From Owenia fusiformis (taxonomy: Eukaryota > Annelida > Polychaeta > Sabellida > Oweniidae): DNA of 62,000 nucleotides. Location of the stretch: contig CAIIXF020000001.1 of assembly GCA_903813345.2 (NCBI GenBank), forward strand, positions 12,543,915 to 12,605,914. Direction: 5' to 3'. The notes under the pieces were generated by a model. That model worked only from the letters and a program-made list of their open reading frames with translations, was not told the origin of the DNA and made no database searches. This document shows, piece after piece, positions 36,645 to 47,475 of the stretch (its first letter is position 1; each line of letters begins with the position of its first letter). A program made the translations under genes and the position numbers.

Positions 36645-39600
36645 ATGAAGCTATTAGGATTTATTGGAATATTCTTGCTGCTGACTGTTGATTTTTCAGT
36701 CATGCACAGCCAGCACAATGATACACGTAAGTCTTTTGAAGTATAGAGAATGAAATATTATTTCAATGTTCATAGTGAGAGGTCACAGCCTAGAATCTAT
36801 CAATTCCTTTCTAGTAACCGTATATACTTTGAGAGGTATAAATGGTCTGGAAGGAAAAGGTCAATGATTAAGCCGTAGTAAAATTGAGTTGTTAAAATTG
36901 AAGATGGTAAAACCTCATATTTATTTCAGCTGACACTTGCATCCCAGATCAGAGCTTCCATTTAATTAGAAATGAATATGATGGAAAACGAAGTGACTGC
37001 CAACCAGTAGATATAAGTCATAATATAGGCTTGGAAGAATGCAAACATAGAGCATGTCTGAGTGGTGGCAATGTTATCAACTGGGGCAGGCATATCTTTC
37101 CTGGAAGGCATTACTGTGAAGTTAGGCAATGCTGTAAAAGAGATGATGAGGAGGACTGGGATTTTAAGATGGTAGATGATACGCTTGGATTTAATGTCTA
37201 CACCATTCCATGTGAGTTACAAGTGTTACTTATAAATAATCTCAAAACATATAAATTCAAAGAGACATCTGCTATTAGACTGGTATAACATAATGATAAG
37301 TGACCACATTTGATATCATAACAATTTTTAAGTTATAAGCAATATAAAAAACTACCCATACTAAATAATCTCAGTGTTCATAATATTATAAGAGACAAGG
37401 CATAATTCTAACTGGCTCATCTACAGAACAAGATGTGAAATAATACTAATGTATATACGAGCACATTGTACCGACTGAATAAAACAAATATAAATCTTTT
37501 TTATTTCAGACCCAAATTCACCTGTATGTAGAACAGGAAGCAATCTGAAACAGTTTGTGAATAGATACAACATGGATGCACAAGTGTCCTGTGAGTGTGA
37601 ACATATAGCATCACATAAAAATATTGCATCACTTGCTGAGTGTATGGAGCAAGCATGCAAAGATAATGCAAACGTCTTCAATTATAGGAATGTAACACCT
37701 CACAGTGGCTGCTATACAAAATTGTGTCATAAGAGATTTAGAGATTATGATTTTGAATTAATCAAACAAAATGGTCCTTATTTCGTTTATGCTTTAACAT
37801 GTGAGTTAACACTTAATATTGTATTAGATTATAAAGGTCAAAATACATGTATATAAAAATATATCTGCTGATTTCAATTAATAAATATGTCTATTATTAA
37901 CTACATGTATAATGCAGTTATACACGATTAACAATATAGAAGTACTGTATGTATCAGGCCCGGAGCCAGCTTTTGCCAAGGGGGAGATTCACTTTTCAGA
38001 AAAATTCCAGGGGGGTTCACCTTGACAAAGGAGGAGGGAAAGAACAGATGTCGTACAGTCATATGTTGGATTTTGGCTATTTTCTGAGGATTTAAACAGG
38101 TGCATATGTTAGACAAATGCATTACCTCCAGCACTCATAGAGATGATAAAACAATTTAGACTTTGAGACAGGGAAGATGCAAACAACCAACCCACATGTT
38201 TTTTCTGAAATCTTTTCCTGATTTTCAACCTCTTCCATCCCTGCTTTTTTAATTTTTCTATCACATGACTGTCCGAAATCTGTAAAATCAGCACTAAAAT
38301 GGTGGCCATTTTTAAACAAGCGACCATTTTGAATTTTGACCATTTTTGACGATCAGTCCGTCCTTATGGATGGAGGCGTTCCTTATATCCCTCCAAATTT
38401 TGTTTGATGGGATGACAATCTCTTGTGCATACTTTGGTATATACAGGGTGAGCTGAAAAAGGTAACCCAAGCAAATATATGTCAATAACTCAGTCATTCA
38501 GCATGGGTCTAAAATCATATTTAGCAGGATTAATGTTTATGTTCAAATTCCATAGGTCACAATTTTATTGCCAATTATAAAACATGTTCAAATGCTGAAA
38601 TGTGGCACACTCACTGGACATAAATTCCCCGGGGCCTTTATCTGTGATGCAAATGTCTTCACTAAACAGCCTTGAATTGAAACATTTGAAGCAAGAGATA
38701 AGAATGAAGATGACGGCCATTACTCAATATGCCTGTGCTTTTCTAGTGAACAACCTTGCCCGAAATGTTAAATTTTCCTCCAAATATGAAAGAGCATTGG
38801 ACAAGGTATTAATTGTTTCAAATATGATCTTAATTATATGCTAAATGATTGAGTTATTAACACTTGTTTGGGTTACCTTTTTGGCTCACTCTGTACATAT
38901 TTTATGGTGATATGACATGTAATATTTCATTTGTAATTGAATAAGGGTATTTTATATTCAAGTGGATGATATAGCAGATACTGGTTTCAAGCCACCAATA
39001 CCGGAATGCAGAGTACCAACAAGTATATCAACTAAAGCTCTCACATCTGCAACCCCAACTAAATCAGAAGTGACATCTCCTCCAGATCCAGATCTTACTA
39101 CAACTAAAAGTAGAAATAATCTTAAAATTAACACCTTGCCTCAGCTAGAGAGATTACAGTTCACTCAGAAACAATGAATAATCAACATTCATCATTTCCT
39201 CATATATGCACATGCACAGTTTGCATTATACATTTTCCTACAGTATAAAGTATTGCTTAATGAAGGTTCACAATAACAGGGGAACCTCTGCTACAAGAGA
39301 TGTAAAACTTTTGATCTAAATGTTTTTTCTTTGTAACTTCCAGACACTAACTTGTATAATTCTGGTGTTAATTTTACATTTGTAAACCAACAATTATCTT
39401 ACATTGAGTTATAAAAAGGTATGTGCCAAGCTATATTGATTCTATGTATTGCAGGTTTTATTAGTGTGGTGTCTGGGGTGTTAGGGTTGATTATCATCAT
39501 TGTTGTTCTGGTCATCATCTTCATGTACAGGTCAGTATCAAACCCCATACATGGAAATTCATAAAACATTCCCTTGGTAAACAATTTACTTTTTATATCT

Positions 39601-39958
39601 TTTGCTTGTATAATATCTTTATTGTTATCACAAAATCAGACAGTGTAAATAACCGTCATACTTTACGCATGTATGAACATATCTTTATAATGATTGCAGG
39701 AGGAAAAAAGGAGGAAAAGGCCCCAGAAGGAGAACAGAGCAAAATACTGATAGCTCATCTCAAGTTGAGCATACTTATCAAAATGAGGTGAATCAAACAG
39801 AACATGTCAAAGAAGACCTGGCTATTTCTTCTCCAATCTATGAGGAATTAGCTATGAACATGAGAAGAACAGATCAATCAGAAGATGAGCATATATATAC
39901 AGTGACCAATGGTCCAAGTGTTCATCAGAATAATGATGTGATACAGTCCATGGGCTGA
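36645..39958 (+). CDS. Receptor-like type I membrane protein A
   Basis: Six exons: 36645-36726, 36930-37211, 37510-37800, 38963-39109, 39455-39530 and 39700-39958; 378 residues. Order: signal peptide (1 to about 20, MKLLGFIGIFLLLTV), six- to seven-cysteine domain 1 (28-121, with LEECKHRACLSGGNVINW), domain 2 (122-218, with LAECMEQACKDNANVFNY and GPYFVYALT), short Thr/Pro stalk (219-267), TM helix (about 268-291), basic stop-transfer RRKKGGKGPRRR and an 86-residue tail. Introns 1-4 are phase 1 and intron 5 phase 2, as in the other copies. Tail tyrosines: HTYQNEV (YxN, Grb2-SH2 type), SPIYEELA (Src-SH2-like YEEL) and HIYTVT. The stalk donor (AAAA/GTAGAA) is weak and is the least certain boundary. 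Family not recognised; the paired domains look PAN/MANSC-like. Closest relative is gene B. A MITE sits in intron 3. Confidence 0.78.
37955..38410. repeat. Interspersed repeat in gene A intron 3
   Basis: Bases 38030-38265 ('gaggagggaaag', 'cagtcatatgttggatttt', 'gcattacctccag', 'ttgagacagggaagat') match both arms of the foldback element at 52238-52943. It is followed by a GGTGGCCATTTTTAAA unit and the 'ggaggcgttccttatatccc' ending of the GGCGGCC family (to 38410). Not coding. Confidence 0.75.
38444..38893 (+). mobile_element. 450-bp Tc1/mariner-type MITE
   Basis: Terminal inverted repeats of about 57 bases: left CAGGGTGAGCTGAAAAAGGT then AACCCAA, right inverse CAGAGTGAGCCAAAAAGGTA then ACCCAA. 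Both ends are flanked by TA (38442-38443 and 38894-38895), the target duplication of the Tc1/mariner superfamily. The interior has an 80-residue open frame without transposase features. It is absent from intron 3 of gene B, so it is younger than the A/B duplication. Confidence 0.82.
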
Positions 39959-41369
39959 AGCCTTCGGATTGACCTATTTGAGTCTAATTGTTGAAGATTA
40001 GAATCATTTGGGGTCTTAATACCAGTAAAGTTTACCTATATCCACATTTCTTTATTACATTGGTTGGCACCCATTGGTTTCTGATATTCACACGCCAATA
40101 AATGTGGTCAGATGATAAAGTTGAGATACCTCAACTTGTCCAAATGTTATGAAGTAATGTAAGATGTATGTATTTATGAAATAAAATACAAATAATAAAA
40201 GTAATGCAGGTTTTTAGTTGTTACAAATATACAAATAATAATAAAACAATTGCTGTTCTTTTTTCCTATGAATTATTATCTATTTTCACTTTGTATTTCT
40301 TTATTTGCTTAGCCCTATCTGGATTTATGAAACACATATGATCATTACACATAATTTTAACAACAATTTTAATTTAAGAAAGTGTGAAATAGAAATAATA
40401 CAAATATGATTTTTTGATATAAAATCAAAATATTCTCAGAAACATTGAACTCCTTTCCTATCTTTAAAAATATCCTGAGAAGAAATGTTCTTTTTTTCTC
40501 ATAAAATGATTTTCACTTTCTGTTTATTTCAAATATTCAGACAGAAACTGTTATCTTAAAGGCCATTAGAATTACTATAGTATAAAGCATTGTCTTCTGT
40601 TTATTGTAATTTTGGGTTTAGTGAGTCTGTTTCAATCACAAGAGGAAGAATATCAGTTTCCCACGAGCAATTAATGAGCATTATTACCACCTTGCCGAGC
40701 CAGTTCTAGGGGTTTTCGTGCTACTTTAGAAGGCATTCATTTCACTATATCGACCTGAGCAAAATGTGACGTCATAGTGGCGGGCAAGACCGGTCCAGAA
40801 TGCATTTAACAACCGGCAATTTTCCCCGGGAAATCAGATATCGATCAGTGCTTAAAATTTTCTTGCTGTTTCAGTCCTGGTCATTAACGGTAGTAATAAT
40901 ACTAATAACGTCATTTCTGCGGGCAATATAGTGAAATATTGATCCTTGGGCCTTCGGCCCTCGGTCCAATATTTCACTATATAACCCTTTGAAATGACGT
41001 TATTGTACTATTCCTCCCTTGTCCGTGATGATTCAATCGTTTCATAGTTTTATAAGTTCAGTGAAACCCGTGCAGTGAAAACCTATGGAGCCACGAAAAT
41101 GTGTTCACTACAGGTAGGTGTTCACTACATAGAGGCAATTTTATACAGATCAGTGAAGTATGTGCTGAGAAGAGTTGTTCACTGGACAGGGGCGTTCACT
41201 AAGACAGGTCTTACTGTACTTAATTTTGGTTGGGAGTCAATGTCAAAATGTTCAAAACATTTTCGGAATCAAATATCAAAATTGTTGCAAATAAGTTAAT
41301 CTAGCAATATCACTTGCATATATTTTTAATTAGATTTTGATTAAGTTTGGAGTGTTTTTAATCATGAAA
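39959..41369. other. Intergenic A to B with polyadenylation signals
   Basis: AATAAA at 40180-40185 is a good candidate for the gene A poly(A) signal. From 40640 to 41060 there is more GC-rich sequence around a palindrome (separate entry). No exon recognised. Confidence 0.5.
40899..41011. repeat. Palindromic hairpin element
   Basis: Arms: AATAACGTCATTT followed by ATATAGTGAAATATTG, and the inverse CAATATTTCACTATAT followed by AAATGACGTTATT. The loop is 'ccttgggccttcggccctcgg'-like and GC-rich. Same general design as 4578-4711 and 42455-42568 but different arm sequence. Confidence 0.8.
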
Positions 41370-41497
41370 ACTTTGAAGTGGTTAATATGTAAACTTACTC
41401 TTCACTTTTTATCAATTTAAATTTATGATACACAATTCATTATTCAAATGTCTATGACCAAGAACACTGAACACATTAATTTAGAATCCACAACAGT
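41370..41497 (+). promoter_or_regulatory. Conserved upstream block of receptor gene B
   Basis: Near-identical to 36529-36644 in front of gene A; see that entry. Probable core promoter and 5' UTR. Confidence 0.45.
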
Positions 41498-44400
41498 ATG
41501 AAGCTATTTGGATTTATTGGAATATTCTTGCTGTTGACTGTTGATTGTTCAGTGATGTACAACAAACACAATGATACACGTAAGTCTTTTCGGGGTATGA
41601 AATATTATATAAAAGTTCAGTTAAGGTTCATTGTGAGAGCCTGCTATCAATTCATTTCTACTACAGCATATATTCTTTCAATTTCAGAAAGGTAGAGGTC
41701 TATGATTTACATGAGTCACAGTGAATTGAGTTGTTCAAATTGAAAATGTTAAAACCTCAATTTTATTTCAGCCAATTTTTGCATCCCAGATCAGAGCTTC
41801 CATTTAATACGAAATGAATATGATGGAAAACGAAGTGACTGCCAAATGATAGATAGAAGATATAATACGGACTTGGAAATGTGCAAACATTTAGCATGTC
41901 TGAGAGGTGGCAATGTTATCAACTGGAGCCACATCTTTTTTGGAAGGGGAGACTGTGAAATTAGGCAATGTTGTAAAAGAGATGATGAGGAAGACTGGAA
42001 TTTTAAGATGGTAGATAATACGCTTGGATTTAGTGTCTACACCATTCCATGTGAGTTATAAGTGTTACTTATAATAATCTCAAAACTTATAAATTAAAAC
42101 AGATGTCTGCTATTTGATTGATGTAACATATTAATAAGTGACAATATTATATGTAAGAACCATTGAAAACAACCAATACAAGACTCTCAGTGTTCATGTA
42201 ATATAATACGAGACTAGGTATATTTCAAATGGCTCACCTACACAAGAGGAAGTTAATTGTCATTCTGATCCTCATAGCATCTTTCTGTTTCACCTGAAAC
42301 ATCTCAGGGCTGAGAAGAAATGAGATGTCATGGTATATCATGATGGTTAATTGTACTAATATACATTTATTCAATTATGTGTAATTGTTCAACTGAATTA
42401 AAAATAATCATATCCTTATTGCATAAAATAATAAATAGGGGTTATGCACTGGGAGGTTTTGGATACAGGGAATATCCCGAGGGATATACAATATATCTTC
42501 CCGAGGGACCGAAGGGACCAAGGGAAGATATATTGTATATCCCAAGGGATATTTCCTGTATCCAAACCGACCGTGGATAAAAAAACTTTTTTTTTTCACA
42601 TTTTTTGCAGAATTTTTTTTTAGAATTTTTTTTAGAATTTTTTTTCAAAATTTAAAAAAAAATTTACATAATTTTTTTCCCAAAATTTATTTTTACATTT
42701 TTTTCAAAATTTTTGTTTTGAGCGGGACATACGATTTATATGTCCCGGAGCTCCGTTGGAGCGGAAGATACGAAAAATATTTGCCCGGATATGGAATATA
42801 TTCCCGGTTGATATGTCCCTGAAACCTCATCAGGTATGGAATACATATAAATCTATTATTTCAGATACAGGTTCACCTGTATGTAGTACAGGAAACAATT
42901 TGAAACAGTTTGTGAATAGATACAACATGGGTGCACAAGGATCCTCTGATTGTGAACATATAGCATCACATAAAAATATTAGATCACTTGCTGAGTGTAT
43001 GGTACAAGCATGCAGTGACTGTGCAAATGTCTTCAATTATCGGAATGTAACACCTCACAGTGGATGCTTTACAAAATGGTGTTGTATGAGAGATGGAGAT
43101 TATGATTTTGAATTAATCAAACAAAATGGTCCCTATTTCGTTTATGCTTTAACATGTGAGTTAATCACTTTACAATATATTTGAATGTATAAATCAAACT
43201 ATTAATATACAGGTATACATATAATTATCTATCATTATCATGCTGTTTGATAAAAAATCTCTAATCCTCAGTATTAATTCGTTGAATAATAACTTTGTCT
43301 TATTCTTTCAACTCTACACACGGACATATAATCATCAATTGTGAAGGCAATAAACCTATATACAAGGCAATAACAAACAAAATGTCATCACCTGCCATTT
43401 GGTACATTTGTTACTGGCGCCGAACTCTGGATGCTGACTGCTGGATGCTAAACAAAGTCCACAAAAAGTAGTAAATAAAACAATGTCTAAAACATAATGG
43501 CGATATGACCATAGAAGATAAGTGGGCAAGTGGTTTATGTGTAATAATCTATAATTCATTTGTTATCTAATAATTGAATATGGTTCTTTTACATTCTAGT
43601 GGATGATATAGTGGACAATGGTTTCAAACCACCTATACCAGAGTGCAGAGTAACCACCATTGCAACAACAGAAGCTCTCACATCTGCAATACCAACTGAA
43701 CAAGATGTTACAACTGAACCAACTACAACTGACTTGGGTACAATCAATATAACTATAGTAGACACCTCAGCACCTTCAGAGGCAACAAACACTCCACATA
43801 CACATTTTTATAGTATGAACACAGATTGCAATTCAAATCAAAATATAAGTTTAATGCATGTAATCCACAATCTATGATTACTTTAACATTTGTGGCACCT
43901 TGAAATATTTTTGCAATAACAATTTATTTACTTAGTAACAATGAACTTATTCAGGAACTTCGTGTCCCCAACTTATGCATTTCTGATATCAATTTTACTA
44001 TAAAGCCTGGTTGTTCAACTGTAAAAGTTATCTTATAGTGATTTAATATGTAGCAATACTACTTGTACTTAAGTATATGCAATTTATTGATTGCAGCTGT
44101 TATTGGTGTGGTGTCTGGGTTGTTAGGACTGGTGATCATCATCCTTGTTGTGGTCATCATCTTCATGAACATGTGAGTAAACCATAATGCTACATTCATA
44201 AATTCACTTTCCAAAATAATCGTTTTCGGATTCAAACATAGAAAGTAGAATATCTTTCTTCGGCCAATAAAGCAAACTCAACAATTCAGTGCCTCACCAG
44301 ATCATGATGCCATGTCTGTTCTTTGCTATTTCAGGAGACAGAAAAAGAGTCCAACAAGAAATAACAGGACAGAACAGAATAACAATTTGCCAGCTGTATC

Positions 44401-44941
44401 AAATAACCCATCACAAAGTGGTCCTATCATTGAAAATGTATATCAAAATGAAGTCCATGTTTATCAAAATGAAGTCAATGCCCACCATAATGAAGTTAAT
44501 CAGTACCAAAATGAAGTGAATATATGCCCAAATGAAGTCCATGTGTATCAAAATGACGTTAATCAAACGGAACCAGTCATTCATCATATGGGTGAAAAAT
44601 CCAAAGATTCCTCCAATATCAGAGACCATGACGAAAAACCTTTGAACACAAAACATGAAGGACCCCAATATAAAGCAAACCCAACAACAGCCCAAGTTAG
44701 AAGAAGTGAACTGTACACAAAAGTTGATTTGAAGAACAAACCAAAACAATCTAATGCCATTAAAACTACCCATGATACCCTCGACAAAGAATCTACTGGC
44801 AAAGACAATCCTATGTATCAACATCAAGAGTTACAGAATGACAGAGCATGTCTACAAGGATTGACTTCAGGACATCCAAAACTTAAAAGCAACTCGATAT
44901 ATTTCGCAAGTGATGATGACTATTCTTTGGAGACATGCTGA
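41498..44941 (+). CDS. Receptor-like type I membrane protein B
   Basis: Six exons: 41498-41579, 41772-42050, 42865-43155, 43600-43812, 44097-44172 and 44335-44941; 515 residues. Signal peptide MKLFGFIGIFLLLTVDCS, domain 1 (28-120, LEMCKHLACLRGGNVINW), domain 2 (121-217, LAECMVQACSDCANVFNY), stalk rich in Thr (218-288, one Cys near its start as in gene A), TM helix about 289-312, then a 202-residue tail. The tail begins MRQKKSPTRNN and soon has six 7-residue repeats, V-Y-Q-N-E-V-H/N, four with the tyrosine kept (YQN) and two with it replaced (HHN, CPN). Further tyrosines: PQYKAN, SELYTKVDL, NPMYQHQ, NSIYFAS and DDYSLE. The ectodomain is very like gene A, the tail mostly not. Likely a surface receptor or adhesion protein signalling through SH2 adaptors; inferred from motifs only. 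Poly(A) signal candidate AATAAA 45313-45318. Confidence 0.82.
42440..42835. repeat. Foldback element in gene B intron 2
   Basis: Bases 42455-42568 form a hairpin: GGTTTTGGATACAGGGAATA to ATATCTTCCC, loop 'gagggaccgaagggaccaa', then the inverse arm. A T-rich stretch (42590-42715) and a second GC-rich part with GGGACATACGATTTATATG and 'ggagctccgttggagcgg' follow. Absent from gene A intron 2. The mirrored reading frames on both strands come from the palindrome. Confidence 0.75.
43363..43515 (+). mobile_element. Degenerate GTCACC-type MITE in gene B intron 3
   Basis: ACAAGGCAATAACAAACAAA then ATGTCATCACCTGCCATTTG, then a diverged 'gaactctggatgctgactgc' interior and CCACAAAAAG. The right end is decayed. 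Confidence 0.55.
44438..44563 (+). repeat. Six 21-bp coding repeats in gene B tail
   Basis: Units GTATATCAAAATGAAGTCCA + T and variants, all in frame, giving six copies of x-Y/H/C-Q/H/P-N-E/D-V-N/H. The Asn-Glu-Val core is kept in nearly all units, while the tyrosine is kept in units 1, 2, 4 and 6. Confidence 0.92.
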
Positions 44942-45066
44942 TTTTAGATGAAAATAGGAAATCGCATTTTGAGATTACAAAATAATATAATCAAATGTAC
45001 TTCTTCAGGTGAACATCAAACAACAGGTTGAGTTTACCTGAAAAAGATAGACATACATAAATATCT

Positions 45067-46236
45067 TGAAAATATCCTAAATCAACCATTTTGTTTCATT
45101 TTGAATAGTCATGTGGCTTTGATTGTTCATTGGACAGAACTTTGATACTACGTTACCAATAATAAAAATTTAGCACATAGGCATTATAATCTACATGAAC
45201 TTCCCTTCTATGAATATCATTTATATCAAATACTAATAATTTTTTAGCTTTCACATACTTCCTTATTGTTATATAAACATATATTATATGTAATGTGTAA
45301 GATAAAAGCAAAAATAAAAACTCTCATAATCTCATAAACAGTTATAAATGTTATTCATTTAAATCCTATCAGTGCAAGTAATGGCCCTTATAGAGAGAGT
45401 AGTAAGGGACCAATGCAAGAGAGCAATGTCAGATAATGATCTATTTTCTGATAGTTCAGAAGGAAAAAAAATGAAACTACACATCTTTTGAAAATCAGTG
45501 GTCCTCATCTGGTTATAGAGAGATGTCTAAAATGCCAAATAATCTGACCGTTACTGTCATGAGACAGTGGACAGTCACTGGCTTTATAAAAAATATAAGA
45601 AAAAGAGAAATACATTTGCTACATAGGTTGCTCAAAGTTATGACGATATCTCTTAAAAATGCTTCAAGTGTCAAAATCTCTCATATACATAAAACAGGGC
45701 AGGGGGGTAGCTGTGGGTTAATTATCAAAATATAGTTCACTCACTCTCCAATGTTGAACTTTTGCATTGGTCCCTAACAGGAAGTATTTTTGAAAAATAA
45801 GTGAAAATCATGAAGTGGCTGATAAGACATCATAGTTAAAATCATCAATTCTACTTAAAAATTACTTTCACAAACTATGTTTACATAAACTTCATTTTTG
45901 AAATAATTAAATCAACTGTATATTCAAACAGAATCTATCAAAATAATGAAAAACACGATATATTTTGGATTACTCATTGGATCACTACTGAATGTGAACC
46001 TTGCATCATTTAATAAATATGCCAATGGTAAGTATATTCAAGTTTTGCTAATTGTAGAGAGACAAATCATCTCGAGATATTTAGGAAACAAACAATGTGA
46101 TATTTAAGTTTACAATGGTATGTTTTATGGTCAAACTTTCTTTCACCTGTATTATTAAAAGTGTTTTTCAAATTTGTAGATCAACAATCCTGTAATTTTC
46201 ATTTGATAAGGAAGAGAGAGGATAAAAAAGCAAGTA
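45067..46236 (+). repeat. Tandem duplication, copy 1 (1170 bp)
   Basis: Matches 46306-47475 at a constant offset of 1239 bases; one difference was noticed (G at about 45416 against A at about 46655). The block runs from the 3' UTR region of gene B through the promoter, exon 1, intron 1 and the first 53 or so bases of exon 2 of a gene C-type receptor. The 70-residue frame found identically in both copies (45523 and 46762) lies in the intergenic part and is not regarded as a gene. Confidence 0.93.
45946..46236 (+). pseudogene. Orphan exon 1 and broken exon 2 of a gene C copy
   Basis: Exon 1 (45946-46027, signal peptide MKNTIYFGLLIGSLLNVNLA) with an intact GTAAGT donor is followed by an intact acceptor and the first part of exon 2, cut off at 46236. 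The frame then runs into a foreign 68-bp segment. Alone it cannot encode a receptor. However exon 1 has the same phase as gene C exon 1, so it could act as an alternative promoter and first exon spliced to gene C exon 2. Confidence 0.8.
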
Positions 46237-46301
46237 TTAATTCGTTGAATAATAACTTTGTCTTATTCTTTCAACTCTACACACGGACATATAATCATCA
46301 A
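46234..46301 (+). repeat. 68-bp filler copied from gene B intron 3
   Basis: Identical to 43271-43338 ('gtattaattcgttgaataat' to 'cggacatataatcatcaa'). It lies exactly at the junction between the two copies of the 1170-bp duplication. Confidence 0.93.
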
Positions 46302-46305
46302 AATA

Positions 46306-47475
46306 TGAAAATATCCTAAATCAACCATTTTGTTTCATTTTGAATAGTCATGTGGCTTTGATTGTTCATTGGACAGAACTTTGATACTACGTTACCAATA
46401 ATAAAAATTTAGCACATAGGCATTATAATCTACATGAACTTCCCTTCTATGAATATCATTTATATCAAATACTAATAATTTTTTAGCTTTCACATACTTC
46501 CTTATTGTTATATAAACATATATTATATGTAATGTGTAAGATAAAAGCAAAAATAAAAACTCTCATAATCTCATAAACAGTTATAAATGTTATTCATTTA
46601 AATCCTATCAGTGCAAGTAATGGCCCTTATAGAGAGAGTAGTAAGGGACCAATGCAAAAGAGCAATGTCAGATAATGATCTATTTTCTGATAGTTCAGAA
46701 GGAAAAAAAATGAAACTACACATCTTTTGAAAATCAGTGGTCCTCATCTGGTTATAGAGAGATGTCTAAAATGCCAAATAATCTGACCGTTACTGTCATG
46801 AGACAGTGGACAGTCACTGGCTTTATAAAAAATATAAGAAAAAGAGAAATACATTTGCTACATAGGTTGCTCAAAGTTATGACGATATCTCTTAAAAATG
46901 CTTCAAGTGTCAAAATCTCTCATATACATAAAACAGGGCAGGGGGGTAGCTGTGGGTTAATTATCAAAATATAGTTCACTCACTCTCCAATGTTGAACTT
47001 TTGCATTGGTCCCTAACAGGAAGTATTTTTGAAAAATAAGTGAAAATCATGAAGTGGCTGATAAGACATCATAGTTAAAATCATCAATTCTACTTAAAAA
47101 TTACTTTCACAAACTATGTTTACATAAACTTCATTTTTGAAATAATTAAATCAACTGTATATTCAAACAGAATCTATCAAAATAATGAAAAACACGATAT
47201 ATTTTGGATTACTCATTGGATCACTACTGAATGTGAACCTTGCATCATTTAATAAATATGCCAATGGTAAGTATATTCAAGTTTTGCTAATTGTAGAGAG
47301 ACAAATCATCTCGAGATATTTAGGAAACAAACAATGTGATATTTAAGTTTACAATGGTATGTTTTATGGTCAAACTTTCTTTCACCTGTATTATTAAAAG
47401 TGTTTTTCAAATTTGTAGATCAACAATCCTGTAATTTTCATTTGATAAGGAAGAGAGAGGATAAAAAAGCAAGTA
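46306..47475 (+). repeat. Tandem duplication, copy 2 (1170 bp)
   Basis: Partner of 45067-46236; its right part is the promoter, exon 1, intron 1 and exon 2 start of the intact gene C. Confidence 0.93.

Noticed and set aside
42377-42648. Similar peptides on both strands (GYREYPEGYTIYLP and GYRKYPLGYTIYLP)
   Set aside because: Produced by the palindrome at 42455-42568, not by homologous genes.
44411-44827. 138-residue minus-strand frame opposite gene B tail
   Set aside because: Antisense shadow of the gene B tail exon.
45523-46974. Two identical 70-residue frames as a duplicated small gene
   Set aside because: They lie in the intergenic part of the 1170-bp duplication; identity is explained by the DNA duplication and gives no evidence for coding.
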